From positions 543,501 through 607,500 of the forward strand of contig NZ_JAAORA010000001.1 in the NCBI RefSeq assembly GCF_011601315.1: a DNA stretch of 64,000 nt, written 5' to 3'. The first letter of the stretch is position 1; every line of letters begins with the position of its first letter. The position numbers and the translations under genes are program-made. The notes beneath the pieces are model-generated. The model had not been told where the DNA came from and did no database searches. It worked only from the letters and a program-made list of their open reading frames with translations. Below, in pieces: positions 55,288 to 63,399 of the stretch. Source of the stretch: Candidatus Chlorobium masyuteum. Lineage in GTDB: Bacteria > Bacteroidota > Chlorobiia > Chlorobiales > Chlorobiaceae.

Positions 55288-55635
55288 ATGCCTAAAGCAA
55301 ATAATGCCGTAGCCTCAAGGGCCCGGAGAAAAAGAGTTTTAAAGAAGGCCAAGGGATTCTGGGGATCACGCGGCAATATTCTGACCGTCGTCAAGCATGC
55401 TGTCGATAAAGCCGAGCAGTACGCATACCGTGACCGACGTGCAAAGAAGCGCAACTTCCGTGCACTCTGGATTATGCGTATCAATGCGGCTGCCCGCCTG
55501 AACGGCACAACCTACTCAAGACTGGTCAACGCCATGCTGAAGAAGAATGTCGAAATAGATCGCAAGGCTCTTGCCGAAATTGCAGTCAAAGACCCGGCAG
55601 CCTTCACACAGATTGTTAAAGCGGTAATCGAATAA
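55288..55635 (+). CDS. rplT: Ribosomal protein L20
   Basis: The 115-residue basic protein matches L20: [20 protein letters not shown] and [22 protein letters not shown]20 binds 23S rRNA and in some bacteria represses its own operon. It is in the standard place before pheS. Confidence 0.97.
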   Translation: MPKANNAVASRARRKRVLKKAKGFWGSRGNILTVVKHAVDKAEQYAYRDRRAKKRNFRALWIMRINAAARLNGTTYSRLVNAMLKKNVEIDRKALAEIAVKDPAAFTQIVKAVIE

Positions 55636-55652
55636 GATTTATTCCGGTATTA

Positions 55653-56678
55653 ATGGAAAACACCATTCGCAGTTTACAGCAGGAGATCACTGACTTTGAG
55701 ATTACCACTCATGCAGATCTTGAAGCATTCCGCCTTAAGTACACGGTTCGAAAAGGGCTCATTGCCGCTCTTTTCGGACAGCTCAAGACGGTTGCGCCTG
55801 CTGACAAGCCGCGTATCGGACAGTTGCTCAACCAGCTTAAGCTGACCGCTGACAACCGTATTGATGAAGAAGAAGCTAAACTCGCTGCAAATGCAGGTGA
55901 CTCCGCTAAACGGATTGACCTTACACTGCCGGGAAGACGCTATTTTACCGGCAGCGAGCATCCTGTACAGAAGGTGCTTGGCGAAATGAAGCAGATATTT
56001 TCGGCAATGGGCTTTGGAATTGCAACCGGCCCGGAGCTTGAACTTGACCGGTACAACTTCGACCTGCTGAACTTTCCGCCCGACCACCCGGCCCGCGACA
56101 TGCAGGACACCTTTTTTGTAACCACCGGCAATCCTGATACCGACCTTCTACTCAGAACGCACACCTCACCGGTGCAGGTCAGGGTCATGCTCGACCATGA
56201 ACCACCGATTCGGGTAATATGCCCGGGAAAGGTCTACAGGAACGAGGCGATAAGTGCCCGCAGCTACTGTGTTTTTCATCAGCTTGAGGGGCTCTATATT
56301 GATAAAAAGGTAACCTTTGCGGACCTGAAGGCCACCATCTACTCTTTTGCCCGCCAGATGTTCGGGACGGATGTAAAACTGCGTTTTCGTCCGAGTTTTT
56401 TCCCTTTTACCGAACCATCTGCGGAAGTGGATGTCACCTGCTACCTCTGTGGCGGTAAAGGGTGCCGTGTCTGCAAAAAATCCGGATGGCTTGAAATCAT
56501 GGGGTGCGGGATGGTCCATCCGAACGTCCTGCGGAACTGCGGCATTGATCCCGAGACCTGGTCAGGCTATGCCTTCGGTATGGGTGTAGACAGAACGGTG
56601 CTCCTTCGATACAAAATCGACGATATCCGTCTCCTCTTCGAAAACGATCTCCGAATGCTCAGGCAGTTCCCTGCATAA
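55653..56678 (+). CDS. pheS: Phenylalanyl-tRNA synthetase alpha subunit
   Basis: The 341 residues match PheS. The N-terminal coiled coil is followed by [21 protein letters not shown], motif 2 region [22 protein letters not shown] and motif 3 [21 protein letters not shown] four-cysteine stretch ([16 protein letters not shown]) in the aminoacylation domain resembles a zinc knuckle seen in some PheS. The beta subunit gene pheT does not follow; the gene ends at a terminator. Confidence 0.96.
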   Translation: MENTIRSLQQEITDFEITTHADLEAFRLKYTVRKGLIAALFGQLKTVAPADKPRIGQLLNQLKLTADNRIDEEEAKLAANAGDSAKRIDLTLPGRRYFTGSEHPVQKVLGEMKQIFSAMGFGIATGPELELDRYNFDLLNFPPDHPARDMQDTFFVTTGNPDTDLLLRTHTSPVQVRVMLDHEPPIRVICPGKVYRNEAISARSYCVFHQLEGLYIDKKVTFADLKATIYSFARQMFGTDVKLRFRPSFFPFTEPSAEVDVTCYLCGGKGCRVCKKSGWLEIMGCGMVHPNVLRNCGIDPETWSGYAFGMGVDRTVLLRYKIDDIRLLFENDLRMLRQFPA

Positions 56679-56708
56679 AACCACCCATTGCACTACATCT
56701 TGAAACAG

Positions 56709-56734
56709 AAAAAGCGGCTCCGAAGCCGCTTTTT
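56709..56734. terminator. Bidirectional terminator between pheS and the Thr-rich gene
   Basis: AAAAAGCGGCT and AGCCGCTTTTT form an 11-base perfect stem with a short loop. It serves pheS on the plus strand and may also serve the convergent gene on the minus strand. Confidence 0.88.
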
Positions 56735-56766
56735 CATGTATCATCAGAATACTTCCTGCAGGAGCG

Positions 56767-57312
56767 TTAAAGAACCGCCCAGGCAAGCAATCCAAGCGCC
56801 CCGACACCGGCCACAGCCACTACAGCTCCGCCACTATCGCTGCTTCCTCCGTCGTCATCACTTGATTCAGCATTGTGATCGCTGTCGTGTGAGGTTGTGG
56901 TTGTTGTCGCTGCCGTTGTTGTGGTTGCCGCAGTTGTTGTCGCTGCCGTTGTTGTCGTCGTCGCAGGGGTTGTGGTCGTTGTTGTGGTTGTCGCTGCAGC
57001 ACCATAATTAAGTGTTGTAGACCCTCCGCCACCAAAGGTAAGCGTCTCCACACTGGTAAGATGGAAGGTAAGGCTGGTGCCACCGCTGCTTGCACCGGTT
57101 ACGGTGATCATACCATTTGCATCAGCCGTACCAATGGTAAAGCCGGCACTCTTGTAACCGGCAGAAAATCCGGTATTCGCATAATCGCCAAGATAGAGAT
57201 TATCGTTTCCAGCCAAACCATTAAAGTCGTAAACATCACCGGATCTGGGTTTTCCACTGACACTCAAATCCAAATCATCTGCCGCTGCCGTTCCTGGAAT
57301 GATAAAAGCCAT
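56767..57312 (-). CDS. Thr/Ala-rich surface-type protein with C-terminal hydrophobic tail
   Basis: I do not recognise a full family for this 181-residue protein. It starts MAFIIPGTAAADDLDLSVSG after AGGAGG, an opening similar to RTX-like surface proteins. The first 100 residues look beta-rich with glycines and asparagines (NGLAGNDNLYLGDYAN). A low-complexity block of about 35 residues made of Thr and Ala follows, then an acidic/serine segment and a hydrophobic end (GGAVVAVAGVGALGLLAWAVL). That arrangement suggests a rigid stalk with a membrane or sorting tail. No classical signal peptide is present. Confidence 0.75.
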   Translation of the reverse strand: MAFIIPGTAAADDLDLSVSGKPRSGDVYDFNGLAGNDNLYLGDYANTGFSAGYKSAGFTIGTADANGMITVTGASSGGTSLTFHLTSVETLTFGGGGSTTLNYGAAATTTTTTTTPATTTTTAATTTAATTTTAATTTTTSHDSDHNAESSDDDGGSSDSGGAVVAVAGVGALGLLAWAVL

Positions 57313-57525
57313 AGTTTCCTCCTGTTGTTATCAAAGATATAAGTAATGTTCAATAATAAGAGTTCAAGTCCTTAAACAGCCTTAAGCGTGTCTTAATTTT
57401 TCCCTAAAAATGCAGCCGCATTTCTCTCGATGTCAAAAAAAACCGCAAAATCGATCCTATACCTGTATCATGCAGGCAGTGAATACATAATGTACTGTCG
57501 GAAATGAATGAGCCTGAAAGCTTTA

Positions 57526-57569
57526 CTGACAGCTACTCCTTATTTATACGTAACAAGGAGAGCTGTCAG
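57526..57569 (-). terminator. Long hairpin downstream of the DUF3570 gene
   Basis: CTGACAGCT-CTCCTT pairs with AAGGAG-AGCTGTCAG around a 13-base loop, a 15-pair stem. No T-run follows on the minus strand, so it may be a processing or stability hairpin. The rest of 57313-57587 shows no gene. Confidence 0.6.
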
Positions 57570-57587
57570 AAGCCTGATCTCAGCTAA

Positions 57588-58700
57588 TTAAAACTGGCGA
57601 GATACGCCAAGCTGAAGGAATGTTGCCGTGAAAGGAGCAAGATTATTGTCGCCGCCACCGGTTACACACCAGCCCGCACGCTGCTCGTAGTTCTCATACT
57701 TGACATCCACAAGCCAGTCCTTGGCAATTCTTTTTTCCACTTTAATGCCGAGGGTCAGTGCGCCGAATGCTGAAAGGCGCTGATCCAGCGAGTTTGGCGT
57801 AATGGTACGAGGAACTGGAGGATAGGTAGTCCGGTAAAAGTCGGCTGCCGTCTGGGAGTGAACCCTGACCGACGGGATTACCGTGAAATCATTCGGCAGT
57901 GGCTGCACATACTCAAGACCAAGCGTGCTTGCTTTGACGCCGAATGTGTCATAGTAATAACGGTAGGAGAGTCTTGTCGTACCGTCAGTTCCGTCAAAAT
58001 GGTGGTTCCAGCGGGTCATAATCGTCTTGCTCTCACGCCGGTCAGGGCGTGTATCATAAGACTTGTATGGGTCGCTGAAATAGCCCCGACCTCTTGAAAT
58101 GCCGAAATTCAGCTGAAGAATGTCAACCTTAGTCAGCACCTTGGTAACGCCGAACAAACCGGCAATCGTCCGCTTGTCATACTGCAATCCCTGAGCTGTA
58201 GGATTGATCGTATCGGTGGTATAGCTGCCTCCAAGGGTAAACGTGGTATTTTTGTCCTCGGTCTGCAGACTCCCCTGTCCTGAATAGCCACGGGAGATGT
58301 AGTCATTCTCGGTTGAATAGACGGTTCCGAGAGTAAGGCTTCCTTTTGAGAAGTAGCGGGTAAGGCCGAGGTCAACCTCCTCACGAGTGTCGTGCGAAGA
58401 TGCTCCCGACAGAATATGCGTATGATAATCAGGTGATGCACCAGAAACCGAGTCATTCACATAGGTTGTAGAGATAGACCACTTGCCGGCAATAGGAGCC
58501 ATAGCCGTAACCGTATAGGCATCAACACCTATTCTGTCCTGACTGGGCTGACTATCCTGATAATGAAGGTATTTAAAAGCAACGCTACCCTTTTCAGGCG
58601 CGGCTTCAGCAAATGCGGGATGAGATGATGGCATCGCCATCGCAGCAGCAAAGAGTGCTGCGCCGATAATAGTTCTTTTTTTTGTCGGGACCGATTTCAT
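57588..58700 (-). CDS. DUF3570 outer-membrane beta-barrel protein
   Basis: The 370 residues have a signal peptide (IIGAALFAAAMAMPSSHPAFA) and many alternating amphipathic strands ending with an aromatic residue (TFLQLGVSRQF), as in outer-membrane barrels. KGSVAFKYLHYQDSQPSQDRI and the following strands match the DUF3570 family. In other bacteria DUF3570 genes sit with DUF4266 lipoproteins, a TlpA-like thioredoxin and often ApbE. Here the first two partners are adjacent. The function of the barrel is not established. Confidence 0.85.
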   Translation of the reverse strand: MKSVPTKKRTIIGAALFAAAMAMPSSHPAFAEAAPEKGSVAFKYLHYQDSQPSQDRIGVDAYTVTAMAPIAGKWSISTTYVNDSVSGASPDYHTHILSGASSHDTREEVDLGLTRYFSKGSLTLGTVYSTENDYISRGYSGQGSLQTEDKNTTFTLGGSYTTDTINPTAQGLQYDKRTIAGLFGVTKVLTKVDILQLNFGISRGRGYFSDPYKSYDTRPDRRESKTIMTRWNHHFDGTDGTTRLSYRYYYDTFGVKASTLGLEYVQPLPNDFTVIPSVRVHSQTAADFYRTTYPPVPRTITPNSLDQRLSAFGALTLGIKVEKRIAKDWLVDVKYENYEQRAGWCVTGGGDNNLAPFTATFLQLGVSRQF

Positions 58701-58728
58701 TGGAGTATCCTGATAATTAATGGTTCAG

Positions 58729-58968
58729 TTAATTGCATCCACAGCCGCCACCGCCGACGCCAGCGCCGCCGGATGCTGCCTCTTTGCTTCCGTAGATATG
58801 CTCAGTGTACTTGGAGTCAAGAGCGTCGCCTTCAAAGGTCATCTCAGGACGTGCGAGGGTCTCTTTTTCCCACGGCTGAACAGCCTGGCCGATTGAACAG
58901 CCTGAAAGTCCGAGCATGAGCAGCAACAGTAATGCGTGAACCGGTCTTTGAATCATATTTTTTTTCAT
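58729..58968 (-). CDS. DUF4266 small lipoprotein
   Basis: The 79-residue protein has a lipoprotein signal (ALLLLLMLGLSGC, lipobox LSGC) and a conserved middle part WEKETLARPEMTFEGDALD. It ends with a glycine-cysteine tail (GGAGVGGGGCGCN), typical of DUF4266. Its ATG overlaps the thioredoxin stop codon, so it is translationally coupled, and the DUF3570 gene follows 28 bases later. The C-terminal cysteines may be redox partners of the thioredoxin or a metal or flavin site; that is inference. Confidence 0.87.
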   Translation of the reverse strand: MKKNMIQRPVHALLLLLMLGLSGCSIGQAVQPWEKETLARPEMTFEGDALDSKYTEHIYGSKEAASGGAGVGGGGCGCN

Positions 58969-59480
58969 TTGTTTGCCTCCAGTGCAGCCTTGATTTGTTT
59001 TTCGAGTACATCACGATCCGCCTCTTTAAAGCCCAGGTGCTGAGAGATAACCTTGCCATCGCGGCCAATCAGAAAACTGGTCGGCATTCCCTTCACTCCA
59101 AAAGTTTTCGGAGTCAACCCCTTTGAATCAAAAGCAACGGTAAATTTCGCAGGATTCTGGGAGAGGAATTTTTTGGCATCCTCATTCTTGCCGTCAACAT
59201 TCACACCAATAACTTTAAGACCCTGTGCACGGTATTTTTCCTGAATGGAGTTCATCCATGGAAATGACTGGCGGCACGGTCCGCACCATGATGCCCAGAA
59301 ATCCACATAAACCACCGATCCGGCGGTGCTCGACAGCGTCACAGAACCCTGCGACCCCGGCAGTGAGAAATCGGGAGCCTTGCTGCCCGCCTCAAGCGCG
59401 TACGAAGTACCGCTGAAGCCGACGCATAGCAGTCCGCCAACCAGAAGTGTACCAAGTTTTTTTCTAACCGTATTCACCAT
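58965..59480 (-). CDS. TlpA/ResA-like thioredoxin
   Basis: The 171 residues have a signal or anchor helix (LGTLLVGGLLCVGFSGTSYA) and a thioredoxin fold with FWASWCGPCRQSFPWM (WCGPC, Cys66 and Cys69) and a cis-proline loop GMPTSFLIGRDGKV. It is a periplasmic thiol-disulfide protein of the TlpA/ResA/AhpC-TSA group. It is the first gene of the three-gene DUF unit. It may keep the cysteines of the DUF4266 partner or of cytochrome heme motifs reduced. Confidence 0.9.
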   Translation of the reverse strand: MVNTVRKKLGTLLVGGLLCVGFSGTSYALEAGSKAPDFSLPGSQGSVTLSSTAGSVVYVDFWASWCGPCRQSFPWMNSIQEKYRAQGLKVIGVNVDGKNEDAKKFLSQNPAKFTVAFDSKGLTPKTFGVKGMPTSFLIGRDGKVISQHLGFKEADRDVLEKQIKAALEANK

Positions 59481-60100
59481 GTGTGTGTAGCGTTTGAATT
59501 AAGAGAAAAGACCAATTGAAAAAAGCTGTAAAATTGCAGGTATACTACTTATAACGTGCTTGATAAATAAAACAATGCTATGGGCACCTTTATTTCCAAG
59601 CCTGACTATCGACGTTGTGCAAGAGATGGAATTAATCAACCGGGATAGTGATGACCGAGACAAAAAGCCCTATCATTTTTCTCAATAGCCCTCCTTATCG
59701 CCCTAACCAATGCTGCAGATGTTCAGATTCATCTGAACCGTCGTTATTTTAAGCAATAAATATCTAATTCGCTATTAAAAACAGCTTAAAATTCGCTTAA
59801 AAATACACCTGATGTAAGACCGATCGCAACCACTGCATAGATTAAAATATACGTCAGTATCCCTGAGCCTTGCTCTATGTAGCAATTTTCATGCACTTTA
59901 CCGCGAAGAATATACAATTTATGACTGTATTGCTGAAATACATTCTACGCCGCTATAGAGCGCTCTGTGATACACTAAAAACAAAGAGCCGTCTCTTCCT
60001 GTTGTATAAGGTAAAGACGGCTCTTGACTTACAATCAATCATACAGTTGCCTGCACCTCAAGCAAAACACTCAAGCTGTAACAACGTAACAACTGCTTGA
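59481..60100. other. Intergenic region between thioredoxin operon and the Cyc2-like gene
   Basis: This 620-base stretch is AT-rich. Its left part should carry the thioredoxin operon promoter. It also holds the terminator at 59976. A 76-codon frame at 59870 has no ribosome site and no family resemblance. I see no gene in the region. Confidence 0.6.
59976..60025 (-). terminator. Terminator downstream of the Cyc2-like gene
   Basis: On the minus strand AAGAGCCGTCT pairs with AGACGGCTCTT around a 19-base loop, followed by TTGTTTTT. It lies about 75 bases after the porin-cytochrome stop. Confidence 0.75.
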
Positions 60101-61336
60101 TCAGAATGCGCTGTAGAACATCGCTGTGGTCAGCTGTTTTCCGACAGCGTCGGTTTTTACGTCACCGGAGTAGAAGCTGTGGTTCAGCTGGAAAATCATG
60201 TTCCGTGCAATCTGGTAGTTTGCTCCAAGTGTCAGCGCATTGTCATTGTCTGCTGCGCCTGCACCGGAGTTGGCATTTCTGTAGGCAACACCAATACCAA
60301 GTCTGTTAGGCACAATACCGAGCTCGGTTGCGATGCTCAGTGCATTCTTGCTTCCTACCGATGAAGCGTTATAGAAGTTGGCTGTCTGGCCTGCTTTCGA
60401 AGCGGCTGCGCTGCCATAGGCAACATAGACTCCAAGCGGCATGTCACCAGCTTTGCCCTGTGCCTGTGCATCAATAGCCCATGCGCTGGCATGATTGCGA
60501 GTCGGGGCGGCGGCGGTTCCTTCCGTTGAGCTGCCGGTCCAGATCTGAGCGCCTGCAGCAAGATCCCAGTCTCCAACCTTCTCGGGAGTGACAACACCTC
60601 TGATATAGCTGAGCGGACGACCTGAAGAGAAGGTGATACCATCGGTCATGACATCCTTGACAAGATAAGGGGTATAGCTGAGGTAGCCATACTTGTGCTG
60701 GGCTACAAGAGCAACACCGGTTGTTTTGTGAGCAGCTCCAATGTACTGCTGGGCAGATGCTTCATTTCTGTTCTCAAAAGCGCGGCTGAAGCGAAGAGCT
60801 CCGGTGTTCAGGAGTTCGTAACCAAACGCTGCACCCTGTGCATCCGTATAGAAAGGAACGGTCAGGAAGGTAATGTCCTTTGTTGCAGGGAATACAAAAG
60901 GCACCTTGAAGCCGACGATGCTTGCCGGGCTCACAAGGCTGATCTCAGCCTGGAATCCGATGTTCTTTGCTACTTTTCCGCCGATGGAAAGAAATGCTTC
61001 GTCAGGAACCTGGAACTGTCCAGCATTCAACTCTGTATCAGCTGTACCGTTGGTCTTCTGATATCTGAACTTGGTTACAAGCCCGGCATTGAGGGTTGCA
61101 GGGGTTGACAGATTGGTGTCTTCAATCGTGCCCTGTTTGCCTACTGTGGTGTAGCCGTTTGCCTTGAATGAGCGACCATAAGCGTTCAGCAGCGGAAAGC
61201 GCTGAAAATGGCAGGCAGCGCAGGACTGACTGGTCTGTCTTGCAAACACCGGGGTGGCGGAGGCCTCCTGCGGTGAAGAAAGCGCCATCAGACTGAGACA
61301 GCTTGCTCCAACAAGCATGGTTTTTTTAAGCGTCAT
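60101..61336 (-). CDS. cyc2: Cyc2-like outer-membrane fused cytochrome-porin
   Basis: The 411 residues contain a signal peptide (about 1-28), one heme motif and a long barrel. The mature start reads ATPVFARQTSQSCAACHFQ (CAACH at 39-43), followed by FPLLNAYGRSFKANGYTTVG. This fits the Cyc2 pattern in which a short N-terminal cytochrome is inserted in a 16-strand porin. STPATLNAGLVTKFRYQKTNG and later strands continue the barrel, ending in LTTAMFYSAF with a terminal aromatic residue. Cyc2 is the iron oxidase of neutrophilic Fe(II) oxidisers and occurs in photoferrotrophic Chlorobi. GGAG precedes the ATG. A small cytochrome gene lies 126 bases upstream. The substrate is inferred, not proven. Confidence 0.82.
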   Translation of the reverse strand: MTLKKTMLVGASCLSLMALSSPQEASATPVFARQTSQSCAACHFQRFPLLNAYGRSFKANGYTTVGKQGTIEDTNLSTPATLNAGLVTKFRYQKTNGTADTELNAGQFQVPDEAFLSIGGKVAKNIGFQAEISLVSPASIVGFKVPFVFPATKDITFLTVPFYTDAQGAAFGYELLNTGALRFSRAFENRNEASAQQYIGAAHKTTGVALVAQHKYGYLSYTPYLVKDVMTDGITFSSGRPLSYIRGVVTPEKVGDWDLAAGAQIWTGSSTEGTAAAPTRNHASAWAIDAQAQGKAGDMPLGVYVAYGSAAASKAGQTANFYNASSVGSKNALSIATELGIVPNRLGIGVAYRNANSGAGAADNDNALTLGANYQIARNMIFQLNHSFYSGDVKTDAVGKQLTTAMFYSAF

Positions 61337-61462
61337 AATTATTCACTCCATTGTTTTTGTTATGATTGAAAATGGCGATAAATCACCAATCTTTTAATGT
61401 TACTGCATCAATAAAACCAGAAATACCGTATAGCAGCTCCGGCTTGATACGACAGGATGCAA

Positions 61463-61819
61463 TCAGTCAAACAGACACTGATCGATCATATAGGCAACGG
61501 CATTGGCACTTTCAGTTAACGTCAGCGCATCCATACCGCCCTTTGCCGGCATATTGTTGAACCCTTCAACCGCATGCTTGACCATTGCCTCCATACCGTG
61601 TGCCATTCTCGGCTTCCAGGCCGTAATATCGCAGAATTTCGGCGCATCCATAACACCACTGCTGTGGCATACTGAACAAGCTCGTTCGTAAACATCTTTA
61701 CCCTGAACCATATCGTACTTTGCACGCAAAGTGGCTCTGGCAATATCTTCAGCATTGACGATTTGCGAGGAACAGATAAAAACAACCATCAGAGAACAAA
61801 CCTGAACAAAACGCCTCAT
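61463..61819 (-). CDS. Small periplasmic cytochrome c linked to the Cyc2-like gene
   Basis: From ATG 61819, which has GGAG six bases before it, the protein has 118 residues; ATGs at 61831 and 61825 are also possible. A signal peptide (FVQVCSLMVVFICSSQIVNA) precedes a monoheme domain: YERACSVCHSSGVMDAPKF (CSVCH at 48-52) and the likely axial methionine in NNMPAKGG. It is a diverged cousin of the c-555 genes at 25-26 kb with two extra cysteines (63 and 115) that could form a disulfide. It may take electrons from the outer-membrane Cyc2-like protein. Confidence 0.88.
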   Translation of the reverse strand: MRRFVQVCSLMVVFICSSQIVNAEDIARATLRAKYDMVQGKDVYERACSVCHSSGVMDAPKFCDITAWKPRMAHGMEAMVKHAVEGFNNMPAKGGMDALTLTESANAVAYMIDQCLFD

Positions 61820-62500
61820 AATCATCTCCATTATTGATTATAAAATTGATTTTATGCCTGTATTTACTTAGCCGATCCTCTCAAAAGAACGACTCACAAG
61901 CTCATCATCCTGCTCCCTACAACCTGCTCATGAGCACTAAAAAAACTGCTCATGATAGCAAAACCCCTTAATGTCCGGAATGATTGATAAAATCATCAGT
62001 CCGCCACAAAAAAGAGGGACAAGGCTAACAAAAGGACTACACCGTCCGAATGTCGACAAATGAACAACCTGACAAGATTAAATATAAAGCGGATGAAGCC
62101 AACGTTTCAGGGCATCAATCAACTCCAAAAGCGATTTCCTGCTTATAAAGCCAACACGTACTACAGAAAATTAAATTACAATGAAAATATGTTTAAAATC
62201 ATATTAAAAACCAAAAAAAATAATTCTACCCAATTACCAACAAGACGCGGGTATTACGCTTTCTGATCACTGCCGATGATTTCCTCCGGTTTTCAAACCG
62301 CCTTTTCATATATAAATCAGCAACCCTTCTCCGTACAGACTTCGGCCATATAACAGGATCTCATACGATATACATCGATATACTTACGGCTTGACTCAAT
62401 AACTTTGAGCAGAGCTGTTAACTGATTGAATAAATTGCTGATATACGACCGATTAAATTAATAAAATCATCACTACAGATTCTACGGGCGAGGCTCAACG
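61820..62500. other. Long AT-rich region upstream of the cytochrome/Cyc2-like pair
   Basis: This stretch of about 680 bases should hold the promoter of the cytochrome-Cyc2-like unit. It contains the palindrome pair at 61925-61960 and an ATAAAA-TTGA-TTTTAT symmetric sequence near 61838. A 68-codon frame at 62060 is basic, AT-biased and has no family resemblance, so I leave it out. No other gene is seen. Confidence 0.6.
61925..61960. promoter_or_regulatory. Paired palindromic sites, possible operators
   Basis: TGCTCATGAGCA at 61925 is a perfect 12-base palindrome. A second site, TGCTCATGATAGCA at 61947, repeats most of it about 22 bases (two helical turns) away. They lie 105-140 bases before the cytochrome start, fitting a regulator-binding pair. 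The regulator is unknown. Confidence 0.45.
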
Positions 62501-62545
62501 AGAAAATAAATAAGCTCCGTGACACTAATTGTTACGGAGCTTATT
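62501..62545 (-). terminator. Terminator after rplI
   Basis: AATAAGCTCCGT and ACGGAGCTTATT form a perfect 12-base stem around 13 bases. On the minus strand TTATTTTC follows. It lies about 50 bases after the rplI stop. Confidence 0.82.
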
Positions 62546-62593
62546 CAATAGGTTCAAACCGCAATACGGTCAGAAGTTATTCATTAATAATCC

Positions 62594-63049
62594 TCACTCT
62601 CCAGCACCTTCTGCCTCAACCTCGAAATGAACTTTTACCGATATATCCGAAAAGAGTCTGGCATCTGCTTCAAATTTGCCAAGCGTCTTCACCGGGGCGT
62701 CAAGTGTGATTTTGCGGCGATCAATCTCAAAACCCTGCGCTTTGAGAGCCTCGGCAATATCAGCAGAAGTTACGGTTCCAAAGAGTTTGCCCGATTCACC
62801 CGCTTTGGCATATACCTTCAGTGCTAACTGCTCAATTTTCTGGGCAACTTCGCGGGCATGCTTGCGCAGTAACTCGACCTTTTTGGCCTGCTGCTTTTTT
62901 TCTGTTTCAAGAGCCTTGAGCGTTCCCTCGGTAGCTCTTATTGCGATCCCCTGCGGAATCAGGTAATTGTTGGCATAACCGTTTTTGACGGCAACAACTT
63001 CACCTGTGTCGCCAAGGGTAGCCACATCCTTTCTTAAAATGACTTTCAC
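62594..63049 (-). CDS. rplI: Ribosomal protein L9
   Basis: The 151 residues match L9: [21 protein letters not shown] and [20 protein letters not shown] at the N-terminus, a long connecting helix ([19 protein letters not shown]) and a C-terminal domain with [16 protein letters not shown]. It is the last gene of the rpsF-ssb-rpsR-rplI operon. Confidence 0.97.
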   Translation of the reverse strand: MKVILRKDVATLGDTGEVVAVKNGYANNYLIPQGIAIRATEGTLKALETEKKQQAKKVELLRKHAREVAQKIEQLALKVYAKAGESGKLFGTVTSADIAEALKAQGFEIDRRKITLDAPVKTLGKFEADARLFSDISVKVHFEVEAEGAGE

Positions 63050-63085
63050 TGCTTAGCTTCCTCGTTCAATAGATTGCGAAAATGG

Positions 63086-63364
63086 TTATTTGTATTCATC
63101 GACAACATAGGGTATTACTGCCAGGAACCTTGCCCACTTCACTGAATGGGTCAAAAGGTTCTGCTCTTTGGCAGAAAGACCGGTGATGCGACGGGGAATA
63201 ATTTTCCCCTGATCGTTGATGAATCTTTTCAGCTTACGCTCATCGCGATAGTCAAAAAATACCACCTGATTTTTCGACACTTTTTTCTTCGACGCAAGAG
63301 CATTGCTCAACGATTTGTTGCCCTGCGATTTGTGGCCTTGTGACTGTGTAAATTTCTGTCTCAT
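63086..63364 (-). CDS. rpsR: Ribosomal protein S18
   Basis: From ATG 63364 the protein has 92 residues. The core NQVVFFDYRDERKLKRFINDQGKI and PRRITGLSAKEQNLLTHSVKWARFLAVIPY match S18. The N-terminal 25-30 residues (TQSQGHKSQGNKS) are a polar extension. The frame stays open to 63403, overlapping ssb, but the start at 63364 fits better. Confidence 0.95.
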   Translation of the reverse strand: MRQKFTQSQGHKSQGNKSLSNALASKKKVSKNQVVFFDYRDERKLKRFINDQGKIIPRRITGLSAKEQNLLTHSVKWARFLAVIPYVVDEYK

Positions 63365-63399
63365 AAGTATCTCTACAAAATTTTGCTTACCCTGTCCTC

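Noticed and set aside
59870..60100. 76-codon plus-strand frame upstream of the porin terminator
   Set aside because: No ribosome site, no recognisable protein features, and it runs through the terminator hairpin of the opposite-strand gene.
60101..61336. Ordinary phosphate- or sugar-selective porin
   Set aside because: The heme motif within the first 45 mature residues and the following GRSFKANGY segment fit Cyc2-type proteins and not ordinary porins.
62060..62266. 68-codon basic frame (MNNLTRLNIKRMKP...)
   Set aside because: It lies in AT-rich sequence with no ribosome site or family resemblance; lysine and asparagine content follows from base composition.
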